Assembly: GCF_000687475.1 (NCBI RefSeq)
Contig: NC_057318.1
Coordinates: 4,154,001-4,218,000 of the forward strand
Direction of reading: 5' to 3'
From: Ustilaginoidea virens
Taxonomy: Eukaryota > Ascomycota > Sordariomycetes > Hypocreales > Clavicipitaceae
DNA: 64,000 bases
Numbering within the stretch: position 1 is the stretch's first letter; each line of letters opens with the position of its first letter. The translations under genes were made by a program, and so were the position numbers. The notes below the pieces were generated by a model. That model was not told where the DNA came from and searched no databases. It saw only the letters and a list, made by a program, of their open reading frames with translations. Below are positions 33,561-44,248 of this stretch, one piece after another.

Positions 33561-36500
33561 TTTCTAGAAGAAGAATGGTATAGTGACTATACCTTCCGCG
33601 GAATCCTACTAGATATTAGCGCTTCCGGCCTATTAACAGTAGGCCTAGGTTAAGTAAAGGCCCTGATGAGGTTGATAAAGACCCTGACTATTGAGGCGAC
33701 TGATAAAAAGCATACGGTGAACTTCGGCGCTGGCTCTGCTATATCTTCCGGCATATTGAATGTTCCGATGATATTCAGTAATATCCCCTTTTATATCTTT
33801 GATAGCGGCACCCCCTTCCTATATTCTATTACGGATATAGATAGGATAGGCGTAAAGCTTGATAATATTAATAACCTGTTAATCTAAAGGGATACTAAGG
33901 TCCCTATTATCAGGAAATAGGGATATTTATAGTGGACTCTTAATGCTATAGATACTGCAGCCTTCTATCTATCGTTATAGGAGATCCGTCAACTATATCG
34001 TCGATTCGGGCACCCTTTTATTAATAGGCTTACTAAATTGCTTTAGTGGGCTGGTTATGATGATATTGACCGCAGTATTATCGAGAGCATTACCTATATA
34101 TGCAATTAATGCTAGATGAATGCAAAGGCACCTAACCGATTTAAGTTTACTCTAAAGGATGACCGCTAATTCAACTATAAGATAATTGTAGATATCCTTT
34201 ATATTGATAATCGGCCGGTATTATATATCGTGGATACTGCGATAAGCTTCTAGGCAGCTAGATTTCTTGATCTATAAAGACAGAAGGCCTGCGATATTTA
34301 GAATACCTTTAAGGAATGCTAGATAGATACGTACCCCGGCCCGCCGGATTGGATTATTTATGATGCTGGCCCTAATTTCGCCTCCGCTAAATTCCGTTAT
34401 AATGCCCGGCTTCTATCTATTAATGTGGATGAAATTCCTATAGAAGCCTACAATAGCATTGGCAAGGTCGAAAGATATTACGCCCTATTACGCCGAGCCT
34501 ATACTATTATTGACAACGAAGTAGGCGACCTAATAACAAAGGAATAGAAATTATAGCTTGCTGTAAAGGCTGTTAACGATTCCGCTGGACCTAATGGTCT
34601 AATGCCTACGTTATTGGTCTTTGGGGTATATCCTCGACTTACGGACGATTCACCCCCTAGCTTATCAGCATTATAACGCGCCTTAACGTTACGAAAGGCT
34701 ACTAATAAAGCTAGGAAATGCCTCGCTAAGCGATAAGTTTATGATACCTTTACCTAATAGAATGGCCCGGATATATGGCCTATCTACCGACTACCCCTAT
34801 AGTCCGACGTATAGGTATAGAGAGAAAAGGGTGGATAGCACGGGCCGTACCGGCTAATCAGCCTCGATGGTGAGACCTACATCATATAGATGCCATATGG
34901 CCCTATCAAGTTCCAATCAACGGTCGTCAAACCTTATAACCACGACCTTGATAGCGATCCCGCTGCCGATAATACTGAGGATATCGTCTATGCCGAAGGA
35001 CCGGCCCGCCCCGGCCGGATAGAAATCAGGATACCGGCTGCAGCCGCACCTCCAGCCGCGATGATACCTACAGCCGTAATATATCTATTACCAGCAAGGG
35101 TGGTATCCGACGTTATGATCAATAAAGACTAAGAAGAAGCTTTCGTCAATACTATAGCTTCTAATACCATTATTGACGTTTCTTTTCTGACCGCAAAAGA
35201 GTAAGCCGACTAGTAGCTTACTAGCTAATTACGCCGGGAAGGGAAGATTATAACCCCTAGAGCCCCTTTCGAATAGTCTGACCGTATAGAGATAGAAGCG
35301 TTATAGGCCCGCGATATATTCCGATTCGTTACCTTTAATATCGGTCAATATAGAGCCTAACGCCTATTTAACTTACGTATAGTACGAGAAATTAAAGGTA
35401 AAGGCATAGACACCCTATATAAGAAGTCTAGGCTTATGATATAAGGCCATAGTAATAATAAAAAGCGATTGATATTGACTTAATCCCCTATAATTTAACG
35501 GGCGAGTCAACGGCTACTTATATTATTAGCCCCATCACTATAACGCTCTTACGGCTTATTCCTCTAGATATATAATATCACATAGGCTTACGTGCAGTTA
35601 TTAACCACCCTTAACCGGTCGATCATCGCTAAGTTACCCAAATAAATAGCTCACTAATACCCTGATAATACGATTATAGAAGTGGTGAAGCCACTATATA
35701 GAATAGCTAAGGCAGGCACCCACTGGTGGGCGACGTACTTCCGGCACTATCGCGAGAAGCTGGGTATGACCACTTTAACCTATAACCCCTGTTTGCTGAT
35801 ATCTGGCGATACTAACCGTACTAACATTCCTGACCATACTAGTGATACCAGCGATACTATATACTTCGGTATCATAGGTATACAGACTGACGATACCCTC
35901 GGCCTAAGTGATAATGCCTTCTTCTAATGGGAAGAATTAGAGCTTACTAAGGCAGGCTTTAACGCTAAGCCCAAAACGAAGCTATTACTAACCGTGCCCC
36001 TAATATTCAACGGATATATACTGACGGCCACTTCCGACGGCATAATGACGTTATGCCAGAAAGGTCAAAGCAAGAAGATCGCGACCATCGATAAAAATGC
36101 GCCTACAGCATAGCGTAATTATGTCGAATAATGCGCTCGCGGCGCTTATATGGCTACGGTCTGCCAGCCTGAGGCGTCTTTTGACCTATCTGTCGCAGCA
36201 TAATACTAGCAACCTGACCCTGAGGATATCGCGAGATTGAATAAGCGCCTTTAATGGCAATGCGATAACCAGGACCGTGGCTTATAGTACATCAATCTGA
36301 CCCTTGCTATAGCTAAACTCTTTATATTTATTGACGGATCTTTTGCTAACAATAAAGATTTGAGCTCCCAGATTGGCTATGTTATTGTGCTAGGGAATGA
36401 AGAGGATAATCCTACGGATAACGCTAATACCTTCCTGCTGACCGGTAATATCGTTACTTACAGCTCTACAAAAAGTAAGCGTGTAATACGCAGCATACTC

Positions 36501-36872
36501 GCTTCGGAGCTATATAGTATAGTATAAGGGGTCGATATCGTATATGCGATAGGCACGACCCTCAATATAATTACCAGCAGGCTGGGATTGCCGAAGATCC
36601 CTACGGTTGTGTATACGGATTCGTTTTCGTTATACGAATGCCTTATCAAGCTAGGCACTACTAAGGAAAAGAGGCTTATAATAGATATTATAGCCCTGCG
36701 ATAGTCATACGAGCGCCAGGAGATATATAAGATCCGTTAGATCAATAGGAATAATAATCTTGCTAATATAATGACCAAGGAAACGCCTAATAAAGCCCTT
36801 GAGACCTTCGTCGACCAAAATAAGGCTATTATACGTGTGGAAGGGTAGGTAAAGAGGCCGGTCAATATCTGA
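33561..36872 (+). pseudogene. Element C pol, decayed
   Basis: Protease active site LLDISASGL (33605-33635) and TPFLYSITDIDRIGVKLDN (33810-33870). Integrase part GPPDWIIYDAGPNFAS and NSIGKVERYYALLRRAY (34340-34500). Pro/Ala-rich linker (34890-35132). RT with KPLYRIAKAGTHWWATYFRHYREK (35690) and IGIQTDDTLGLSDN (35870), where the catalytic motif is QTDD instead of YVDD. RNase H TYSSTKSKRVIRS, VVYTDSFSLYECLIKLGTTKEKR (36460-36690), ending VKRPVNI-stop at 36872. TAG codons interrupt all domains. Confidence 0.87.
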
Positions 36873-37176
36873 CTGCGTTTAGAAGGTATTGGTGATGTCA
36901 TAGGTGGCAAGTGTGTGGATTTTCCTATGTTTAATGTTGTGTGCATTTGCTACTTTTATTTGCTGCTTTTACTGCGTTTACTGCTGCACCTTTTTGCCCC
37001 TTTGTTTTGGCTGCGATATTCAATATACCGGCTGTACGGTATGATGCCGGCCGCGCGGCGCGACAACGTTATCGCCGGCACAACCTGCCGAGACCGCGCC
37101 GCACTTTTCTTTCTATGTGTGCGCCTTATATCCTAGCGATTCCGATGTTTGCTTCTATAAAAAGGGAAGCTGCCAG
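36873..37176 (+). other. Element C 3' untranslated region
   Basis: From the pol stop to the 3' LTR. GC-rich hairpin-prone part at 37040-37100 (GCCGGCCGCGCGGC type) and a purine tract AAAAAGGGAAGC at 37159-37170 which is the probable polypurine tract. No gene. Confidence 0.6.
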
Positions 37177-37506
37177 TGTCGGAATCGCTGTCGCAAGGTG
37201 CCCAATTAGGCACATTGCGACGAATGTGCCGCGCACACCCGTTACGCACAATATGGCCACTTTTGCCCCTATGCCCCTGAGCCCGGTAGGGCACGCGGGC
37301 AGTCCGGCCTGACCGCGCCGATGCACGTGACTACGGCACGCATAAAAAGGCCACATCGTGTAATTACTCTTTTGCTTCCTTTCTTTCCTCTTAGTTAGTC
37401 AGTCATAATCAAAGAAGTAATCATACCTTTGACCGGTGACCTTACGGTACTTGATACCACGCGCGCGACCCTACGTATAACTGGGTACCCCGAGTTTATA
37501 TCAACA
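37177..37506 (+). repeat. Element C 3' LTR (330 bp)
   Basis: Same length as the 5' LTR, TGTCGGAATCGC to TATATCAACA, followed by target duplication CCTAC. Confidence 0.95.
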
Positions 37507-38640
37507 CCTACTGCAGCTATTACCTATCCTAGACCGATTTTAGTCGCAGATTTCCATCGACTTTATAATAGATCTTCCCGCATATAATATATCTAACCCG
37601 CGATTCCTTATAGTTATTACTAATCGCCTATCGAAGTATATCCAGCTTAAGGCAATACACTCTATAAAAGCGGAAGACTATATAGAACGGTTCTAATAGT
37701 ACTAATAGCGTTTCTATAGATTCCCTAAAGAAATTATTAGCGACCGAAAATCTAATTAGGTAGGATAATTTTAGATTATACTTTATAATTTAATCGGGAC
37801 TAAATAACTCCTTTCGATTGTATATTACCCCTAGACTAATAGCGGTATAGAACGGATAAACTAAAAGGTCTAGGCTATCTTATATATTATAGTCTCCTTT
37901 AACTAATATAACTAGCTAAAACACCTTACAGCGTGCTAATTAGCGTTAAATAACTAGATATTATTAGTAACCGGTTTTAATCTTAATCGGCTCCTTAATA
38001 GATTTGATATTCCAATAGTTATATCGCCTCTAGATATAATACTAAGTTTAATAACCCTAAAAGGGCGGGCCGCCTTATTTTTAGCTACCCTTTATAAGGG
38101 ATAGGAAGTAGCCTAAGCCGCTATCGCCTTTATATAGCAGCAGTAGTAGGATATAACTAACCGTTCGCGCTATTTAGCAGAATATTTTTAAATCGGGGAT
38201 TAAATATAGCTTACTTTATGCAATATTAAGATAAACCGGCCTTATAAGAAGCTCGACTAGGTCTCGGCAAAATATATAATTATAGCTATATTATCTCCGC
38301 TTAATATTCGACTCGATATCCTATAAGGTATTTACCTAGTTTTCTATATTAATTTAGTCGAACGAGCGGCTTTTAACCTACTACTAAGTTAAAAAATAAC
38401 TAATATATAATCCGGTCCCCTACTTATACTACTTTAAGACTCTAATCGGCTATATAAAGAATATAAAATAGAAGAGATTTTCGCTATAAGAAATACCTAA
38501 GGTTAGGGGCAGAACTATAATATACTTATTAAATAGAAAGGATATAATTTACCTATATAAGAACCCCTAAAGAACTTCTTAAAGATAGTAGTATAAAAAG
38601 CATTTAAGGCCAAATAAAGGGATATTCAGATGTATAATAA
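37507..38640 (+). pseudogene. Element D integrase core and chromodomain, decayed
   Basis: Catalytic core recognisable as ILVADFHRLYNRS, IVITNRLSKYIQL (the first catalytic Asp now Asn) and IISDRKSN. From about 38465 to 38620 there is a chromodomain: YKIEEIFAIRNT, then LIK-stop-KGYNLPI-stop-EPLKNF. Both stops stand where chromodomains have the conserved Trp of KWKGY and WEP. Chromodomains of chromoviruses direct integration to methylated H3K9 chromatin. Heavily mutated. Confidence 0.82.
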
Positions 38641-40353
38641 ACCTATACGGCCTTAGGATTAGATTTTAGACCTATAACCTTAATATTATCTAATAATATA
38701 AAAAAAAAAAAAAAAAAAAAACTAATCCTTTTCGTTTTTAATAAAGCAATTTAGTAAGTTTTAGCGTTTATCTTTTATTTCTTAGTAACTCTAGCCCTAC
38801 TCCTGTATTTCTTAATTCCTATTGCCCCTATTATCCTCACCCTTATTGGCATTCTCCTGCCTCCCTATAGGATTCAGTAGGGGGGCATATAAGGGAAGGG
38901 GAGGGACTATAGGATAATAGGGCAGGAAAAGTAATAGCAGCATTAATAGCATAATTAGCAAATACCAATTAGGCATAATATAGCTCGGGTACCTATAATA
39001 GGGCGTAATAGGTCCAGGGGGATACACTTATAATACCAGGCCAATAGTAATAGAACCAGCCTCAGCTTATAGCATAATTATCGGTATAAAGGCCTAAGGC
39101 GAGGCTATACCGGCATATAGGGAGGACGCTAACTAAAGGGAAGCAGGCAAAGCATAAAGTATAGGTATAGCGGGGGTGACCTAACGTATAAAGCTAGTCA
39201 TCGCCTCCACTATAATCTATATATCTTATTATTGCTCTATAAGTAGTTATATAATAAAAGCTATAGAGTTGCCGCTAGCCTATCGGGACCTAATAGACAA
39301 AGCAGAGGGAACAATAGTTATTATAAGCGCAGTAAGAGTCAACCCGCTAATATTAGCAGCTAAAGCATACGCGGAAAGGGCCGTTATAGTATACTCTTGC
39401 GCTATAGCCTATAATTTATCCTATTAACGATATAGCATATTAAACTTAAAGTGAAGATAGGCCTTTCGGCCTAGGATATCTCCTACCTTTAGATAGGCAG
39501 CCTCCTTAATACTTTATTTCTTTTATACCATATGGACGATACGCTTTATCACCCGCCGCAATTAAGGGTTTATCGATATTACATACTCGCACTAGATATA
39601 TATCTTATATTTCTAATGGCATTAAATATAAGCCTAGGAGCGACTAGACTATATATAGACGATATATTCTCTAGTATCTATAGTATACTATATATAGGCG
39701 ATATAGGTATACTCTACCTCCTCAATATTATTAATACTTAATCCCTTAGAATCCCCTTAGATAAGGAACTCTCCTATAGCGCGCTTCTTTTATAACCGCT
39801 AATATAATAATCTAATAATAGGTAAGGGTAGTATTTTCCTCGTGCGTAAAAGTATTTAGGGCATAAGTATAGATAAGGAGGGAGCTAATAATACTTTAGA
39901 TAGGGTCTTAGGCGTAATAACTATTAAAGAAGAAGTTTTTATTAGTATTACCCCTATCGATAATAGGACTCCTATATAAAAAGGGGCGGGAGAACGCAAA
40001 AAAGATAATAAAGCCCCTATATTAGGCAATAAGGGCTCTACCGAACTCTCGTTATCATTAGAAATAATAATAAGCTTAAAGCTAGGGGGGGAAATATACG
40101 ACTATCCTAAGGAGGGTATAAACCATAGTAGCCGCGATAGTATTTCTAGCTAAAAACCTTCTCTACGCTTAATACTTCTAAGGTCTTTAATAGATACTAA
40201 GGATAGACCTAATAGGGTTATAAGAGGGCCCTAAGCGATAGGTATATTCCTATCTATTAATCCTCCAGACGATATAGCAATAAATCCGATATAATAGCAA
40301 ATAGGGGGGGGACCTAAATACCTATTAGTACCGGACGATTCACTATACAGACC
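38641..40353 (+). other. Element D unassigned region after the chromodomain, first part
   Basis: Lies between the chromodomain and the solo LTR. Starts with a run of A at 38700-38721. One stretch (39195-39425, plus) reads open for about 75 codons with protein-like content (IELPLAYRDLIDKAEG, NPLILAAKAYAERAVIV), and 39532-39741 is another open frame (MDDTLYHPPQLRVYRYYIL). These could be pieces of an extra ORF broken by RIP. No family recognised. Confidence 0.5.
38700..38721 (+). repeat. A-run of about 22
   Basis: Homopolymer A tract just after the chromodomain reading frame of element D. It could be slippage or the trace of a captured polyadenylated transcript. Confidence 0.85.
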
Positions 40354-41100
40354 TATTGCAATTCTAAAGGTCACTATAAAGCAAAGCCTTACTAGCTAGC
40401 TAGATGGCACAAGACTGTCTGCGACCTGTGAACTAATCTTAGTATAAATACTAGATTTTTCACCAAGTCCTAAGACTATACAAGTGCTATAAAGCAGGGC
40501 AAGTGTAAAGGCAAGGCAAATATAAGATAACCAGAAACGCAGGGAAGGTGGAAGTTAAGAGGCATGTAGTGCATTAACAGACTCGATTGTGCTGCCCTTC
40601 TCCTATCTAGAAAGAAGGGGAAAAGCTATCCTATATATACACGAAGGGGGGGTGGGCCCAGGCATCCAAGGTAGCCAGTAAGAAAGCTCCCCGTAATGCT
40701 CGCTATGATACGTCAGCAACCCCGCTATATCCGACCTTTCCAACCACCCTAACCACCGCACTAGTAATTAGTCACCGCACTAGTAACTAACCACCACACT
40801 AGTGGACTAGCCATCACGCTAGTAGGCCACCACGCTAATTTAGCAATGCCACACCACGCTAGTAGGCCGCCACCACGCTAGTAGACAACCACGCTAATTT
40901 AGCAATGCCACACCTTTTTTAATAAGGCCTACCTTACTTGATATACAGTAAATAATCTACTGAAAATCCTAAGGTAAAAGGCAAAGGCCTAAGGTTGGTA
41001 AGACTACCGTAAGTCCAAGAGGCGGTATAAGGGCCAGAAGGTTAGTAGGCCAGTAGGGCATAAGGCCAGCAGCCTAGTAGGCTACTATAGGATTTTAACA
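40354..41100 (-). mobile_element. Solo LTR, family 2 (long sub-type, 747 bp)
   Basis: Single LTR like those of element E, TATTGCAATTC to GGATTTTAACA on the plus strand, flanked by AGACC (40349-40353 and 41101-41105). The matching duplication shows insertion followed by LTR-LTR recombination, not a broken element. Confidence 0.93.
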
Positions 41101-41602
41101 AGACCTAATATAAACGATCTAAAAACTTTCGATAGTGCAACTCTATTAGTAGGGACGATTCTTATAATAGTAGTAATGCCATAGACTTACTACTAGGAAT
41201 AATAGCCTTAATAACGGTAGGTATAGGGATAAAAAGAGAAAGGAAGAAGTATAAAAGAGAAATAGATAAAGGAAGAAGCCTTAGTATAGATAGATTCCTA
41301 ACCGATAGCTAGCGATAAAATTTTTCTACTCCGCGATAACTATAATACAATTCCTTTTAGCTAATAGTACTACAACCGGCTTTAATAAGATTCTATTACG
41401 TCTGCCTAAAGCATACCGACTCTAGTCTACGCTATATTCACATCAGTCATATATTAGTATATCTATACACCCGATTATTATCCTATATATCTAATTGAGG
41501 TTATTTTCGAGGGCTATAAGAGGTCTTAATTAGGGGGCGATATATAAAGGGGATGATTTCGGATGGTTTATTCTTCTGACTCCGAGGAGGAGGAGGGGGG
41601 TA
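41101..41602 (+). other. Element D unassigned region, second part, with polypurine tract
   Basis: Continues D after the solo LTR. No recognisable gene. Ends with GGAGGAGGAGGGGGG directly before the LTR, a convincing polypurine tract. Confidence 0.65.
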
Positions 41603-41846
41603 TATCACAGGCTCGGGCTATGCCCGCGCTACAATATGGCTAAGACTTAGGCTACGCCCGCGTCTAGCCTAAGAAGGGCAATAGACGGAGTCACGGGACT
41701 ATACTAGGACTCTAATACGTATTATGATCAGGATATAAATAGACTAGATAGAAGGTTCCTATTTGGATCCTTTTCTTTCCTCTTTAGTCTATTTAATATA
41801 TATCATTAACGCCTATTTGCAGTCGCCCTAGGGCTAGTCCTTTACA
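41603..41846 (+). repeat. Element D 3' LTR (244 bp)
   Basis: TATCACAGGCTCGGGC (from TGTTACGGGC type) to AGTCCTTTACA. Same length as 26302-26545. Followed by ATTAC. Confidence 0.93.
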
Positions 41847-43553
41847 ATTACCTAGAGTAGTAAGGAGCCTACCAGGCTCGGTACGGGGCGCTAATTTGCG
41901 GCTTTTTACACGCTTTTCGTGTGGTATAAGCACTTCAATAGCTGCTCCAATGGCCCTAAGGTTAATAAGATCAGGGTAGTGCTCCGGCGTAATATGGTCA
42001 TAATCCTTTAATAGCTCCTAATAGGGGCTAGAAGGTCTATTAGTAACAGCTGTTATATTTACTAGCATAACAACGCCAGTAATTACAGCAGACCAGAGGT
42101 TAGATGGAAGCCTTGACCAGGCTATAGTAGCACGTAGCCTATCAGCTATAACCCTAATGGACCGCTCAGCTAGGCCGTTTTGTTCGTGAATATAAGGGCA
42201 AGATATGTTAAAAGTTATACCCTGTTCGATAAGCCAATCACTAAGCATTTTGTTGATTTCATTTCCACCATTATAGTGGAATTCAACAGGCGTTTTACCA
42301 TATCTGACCTGTAGGCTCTGTATAAAGCTCTATAATGCTTTAAATACAATAGTGCCTTCCCTATTAGGCAGTAAGTATAGCCAACGAAATCGGGATTTTC
42401 TGTCCACTAATATAAGGGCAACAGGTCGTTTGTTATATGGCATAGGTGATATAGCAAAAGTATCACCTTCTATAATATCTAGGCATTTAGCTGGATTTGG
42501 AATCGCATCTTTAGAAGGTCTTCTAACCTTCTTAGCCTGTATACAGGCTAGGCAGCGAAAATCAGCATTTTTAACCTTATTAAGGTTAGGAAGACCAGGG
42601 GTATTAGCATAAGTCTTTTTAAGTAGCTGAATACCTATATGCCCTAGCCGTATATGCCAAATGCCGGCTAACTGTAATAACTTCTGATATTCTGTATCAG
42701 CAGCTACAGGGGCAGGAGTAGGGCTAGTAGCCACTACGGGATTTTCGCTAGTCGTAATAGCGGGTTCTTCGCTAGTCGTAATAGCGGGAGAGTTGGTAGT
42801 AGAGCTAGTAGCCTCTACAGGTTCCTTACTAGTTGCAGTAGTAGGAACAGGGGTAATAGTGGTATCCTCAGGATCACTATAATCAGCAGGGTTAGTAGGG
42901 CTAGGGACCTCTACTGTTATACTATTAGTAACAGTATAATGGCTGCAAGGTTGATGCAGTAGTGGTGTATCTATTCCTTTCTGTGGAAGGAAAAAGCCGT
43001 ATTTTTTAAAGTTAAAAATGCCGATGCATTTACGGCTTACTGACTAAAGCTGATTTTTAATTAATACCCCTTTAGCGGCATAGTGCTTTACACCGCTAAT
43101 AATATTAATATCTAAGGTAGGAATATATAGGGCATTCTTGAGCTCTATAATACCCTATTTGGTGGGATTAACGCCCTATAGTATAGTAAATCGTGCCATA
43201 CCCCAACCAGTAGGGGAAATAGGGCCACCACCAGTAGTAATAACAGGCTTATCATCCTTCTTAAAGTGGTGAAAAGTGGTGAAATGCTTCTTATTATTAA
43301 CAATATGATAAGTGGAGCCTGTATCGTAAAGGAGGGCATCCTTAGGGGTCCTACCGCCTGATTTAGCACTATAGCTTATATCAGTGGATATAGAGGAAGA
43401 AGAATAAGATATATTAATATCCTGAGTATTATAGTTGCCTATAATAAAAGCCTTAATATCTTGCTGTTTGCTATAGTCCTGTTTCTTTTTTTGTTGCTGC
43501 TTCTTTTTCCTATTATTAGTAGAATTATTCTTGCTATTATTAGTAGTAGAAGC
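41847..43553 (-). pseudogene. Element E integrase and protease, decayed
   Basis: Minus-strand. Protease GGRTPKDALLYDTGSTYHIVNNKKHF (near 43340-43290) with an intact DTGS site. GAG-pre-integrase IWHIRLGHIGIQLLKKTYANT (42690-42600). Integrase core with LILVDRKSRFRWLY, VEFHYNGGNEINKML and YIHEQNGLAERSIRVI (42018-42480). The second catalytic Asp (DNGGE) is now Asn (YNGGN). Open frames 42330-42734 and 42018-42248 carry most of this. Ends at the D insertion. The piece 41852-42600 is what element B lacks. Confidence 0.87.
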
Positions 43554-43898
43554 TGTCGGAATCGCTGTCGCAAGGTGCCCAATTGGGCACATTGCGACGG
43601 ATGTGCCGCGCACACCCGATGCGCACGATATGGCCACTTTGGCCCCTTTTGCCCCTTTACCCCTGAGCCCGGTAGGGCACGCGGGCAGCCCGGCCCGACT
43701 GCGCCGATGCACGTGATAATAGCATACGCACAAAAAGGCCATATCGTGTAATTACCCTCTTTTGCTTCCTTTCTTTCCTTTTAGATAGTCATAGTCATAA
43801 TCAAAGAAGTAATTATACCTTTGACCGGTGACCTTATGGTACTTGATACCACGCGCGCGACCCTATGTATAACTAGGTACCCCGAGTTTATATTAATA
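43554..43898 (+). repeat. Element F 5' LTR (345 bp)
   Basis: TGTCGGAATCGC to TATTAATA (from TATCAACA). Family 1. Confidence 0.93.
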
Positions 43899-44248
43899 CT
43901 GATTAGTGGTAATAACCACTACTTACAGGATAATTACATCCCGCAAAGAATGGTGCATTATAGATTAGTAAGATATTAATATCGAAGAGGCAGTTGAGCT
44001 TTCTTAGTTGTGCTAACTAGAGGGAGAACGATTTATAACCTCTCCTTCCCCTCGTCTATTACGAGGAAGAAACTTATGCTAAATATTACGATCTTTGAAG
44101 ATACCCTTAGTATTTAAAAAGAACGATTTATAACCTCTTCCTATTCTTTCTTTCTTTTACTACTATGGTAAAAGCCTTCTTAAATCTTATACTCCTTATA
44201 AGAGTGAATCTTATACTCCTTGCAATATATCCCCCCCCCTTTAATACT
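43899..44248 (+). other. Element F leader
   Basis: Starts CTGATTAGTGGTAATAACCAC, again an inverted repeat just after the LTR. The hairpin repeats seen in C are largely lost here. A C-run at 44231-44239 precedes gag. No gene. Confidence 0.6.

Larger units (their letters stand above)
30197..37506 (+). mobile_element. Element C: copia family 1, uninterrupted copy
   Basis: The only family 1 member here without a nested insertion, 7310 bp. LTRs of 330 bp each (30197-30526 and 37177-37506), target duplication CCTAC (30192-30196 and 37507-37511). Inserted in the integrase of D between zinc-binding and catalytic parts. Order: LTR, leader, gag, protease, integrase, RT, RNase H, 3' UTR, LTR. Used as the reference for A, F and H. 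Confidence 0.95.
26302..41846 (+). mobile_element. Element D: Ty3/gypsy chromovirus, split by element C and a solo LTR
   Basis: Plus-strand gypsy element with 244-bp LTRs (26302-26545 and 41603-41846) and target duplication ATTAC on both sides (26297-26301, 41847-41851). Domain order gag, protease, RT, RNase H, integrase, chromodomain, then about 2.2 kb of unassigned sequence and a GGAGGAGGAGGGGGG polypurine tract. Without C and the solo LTR it is about 7.5 kb. It is the most heavily mutated element of the window. Many Trp and Gln codons are now stops. Confidence 0.93.

Noticed and set aside
38812..39027. Minus-strand hydrophobic frame (LLLIMLLMLLLLF type) in D
   Set aside because: Low-complexity product of T-rich antisense sequence; the plus strand has the more protein-like reading nearby.
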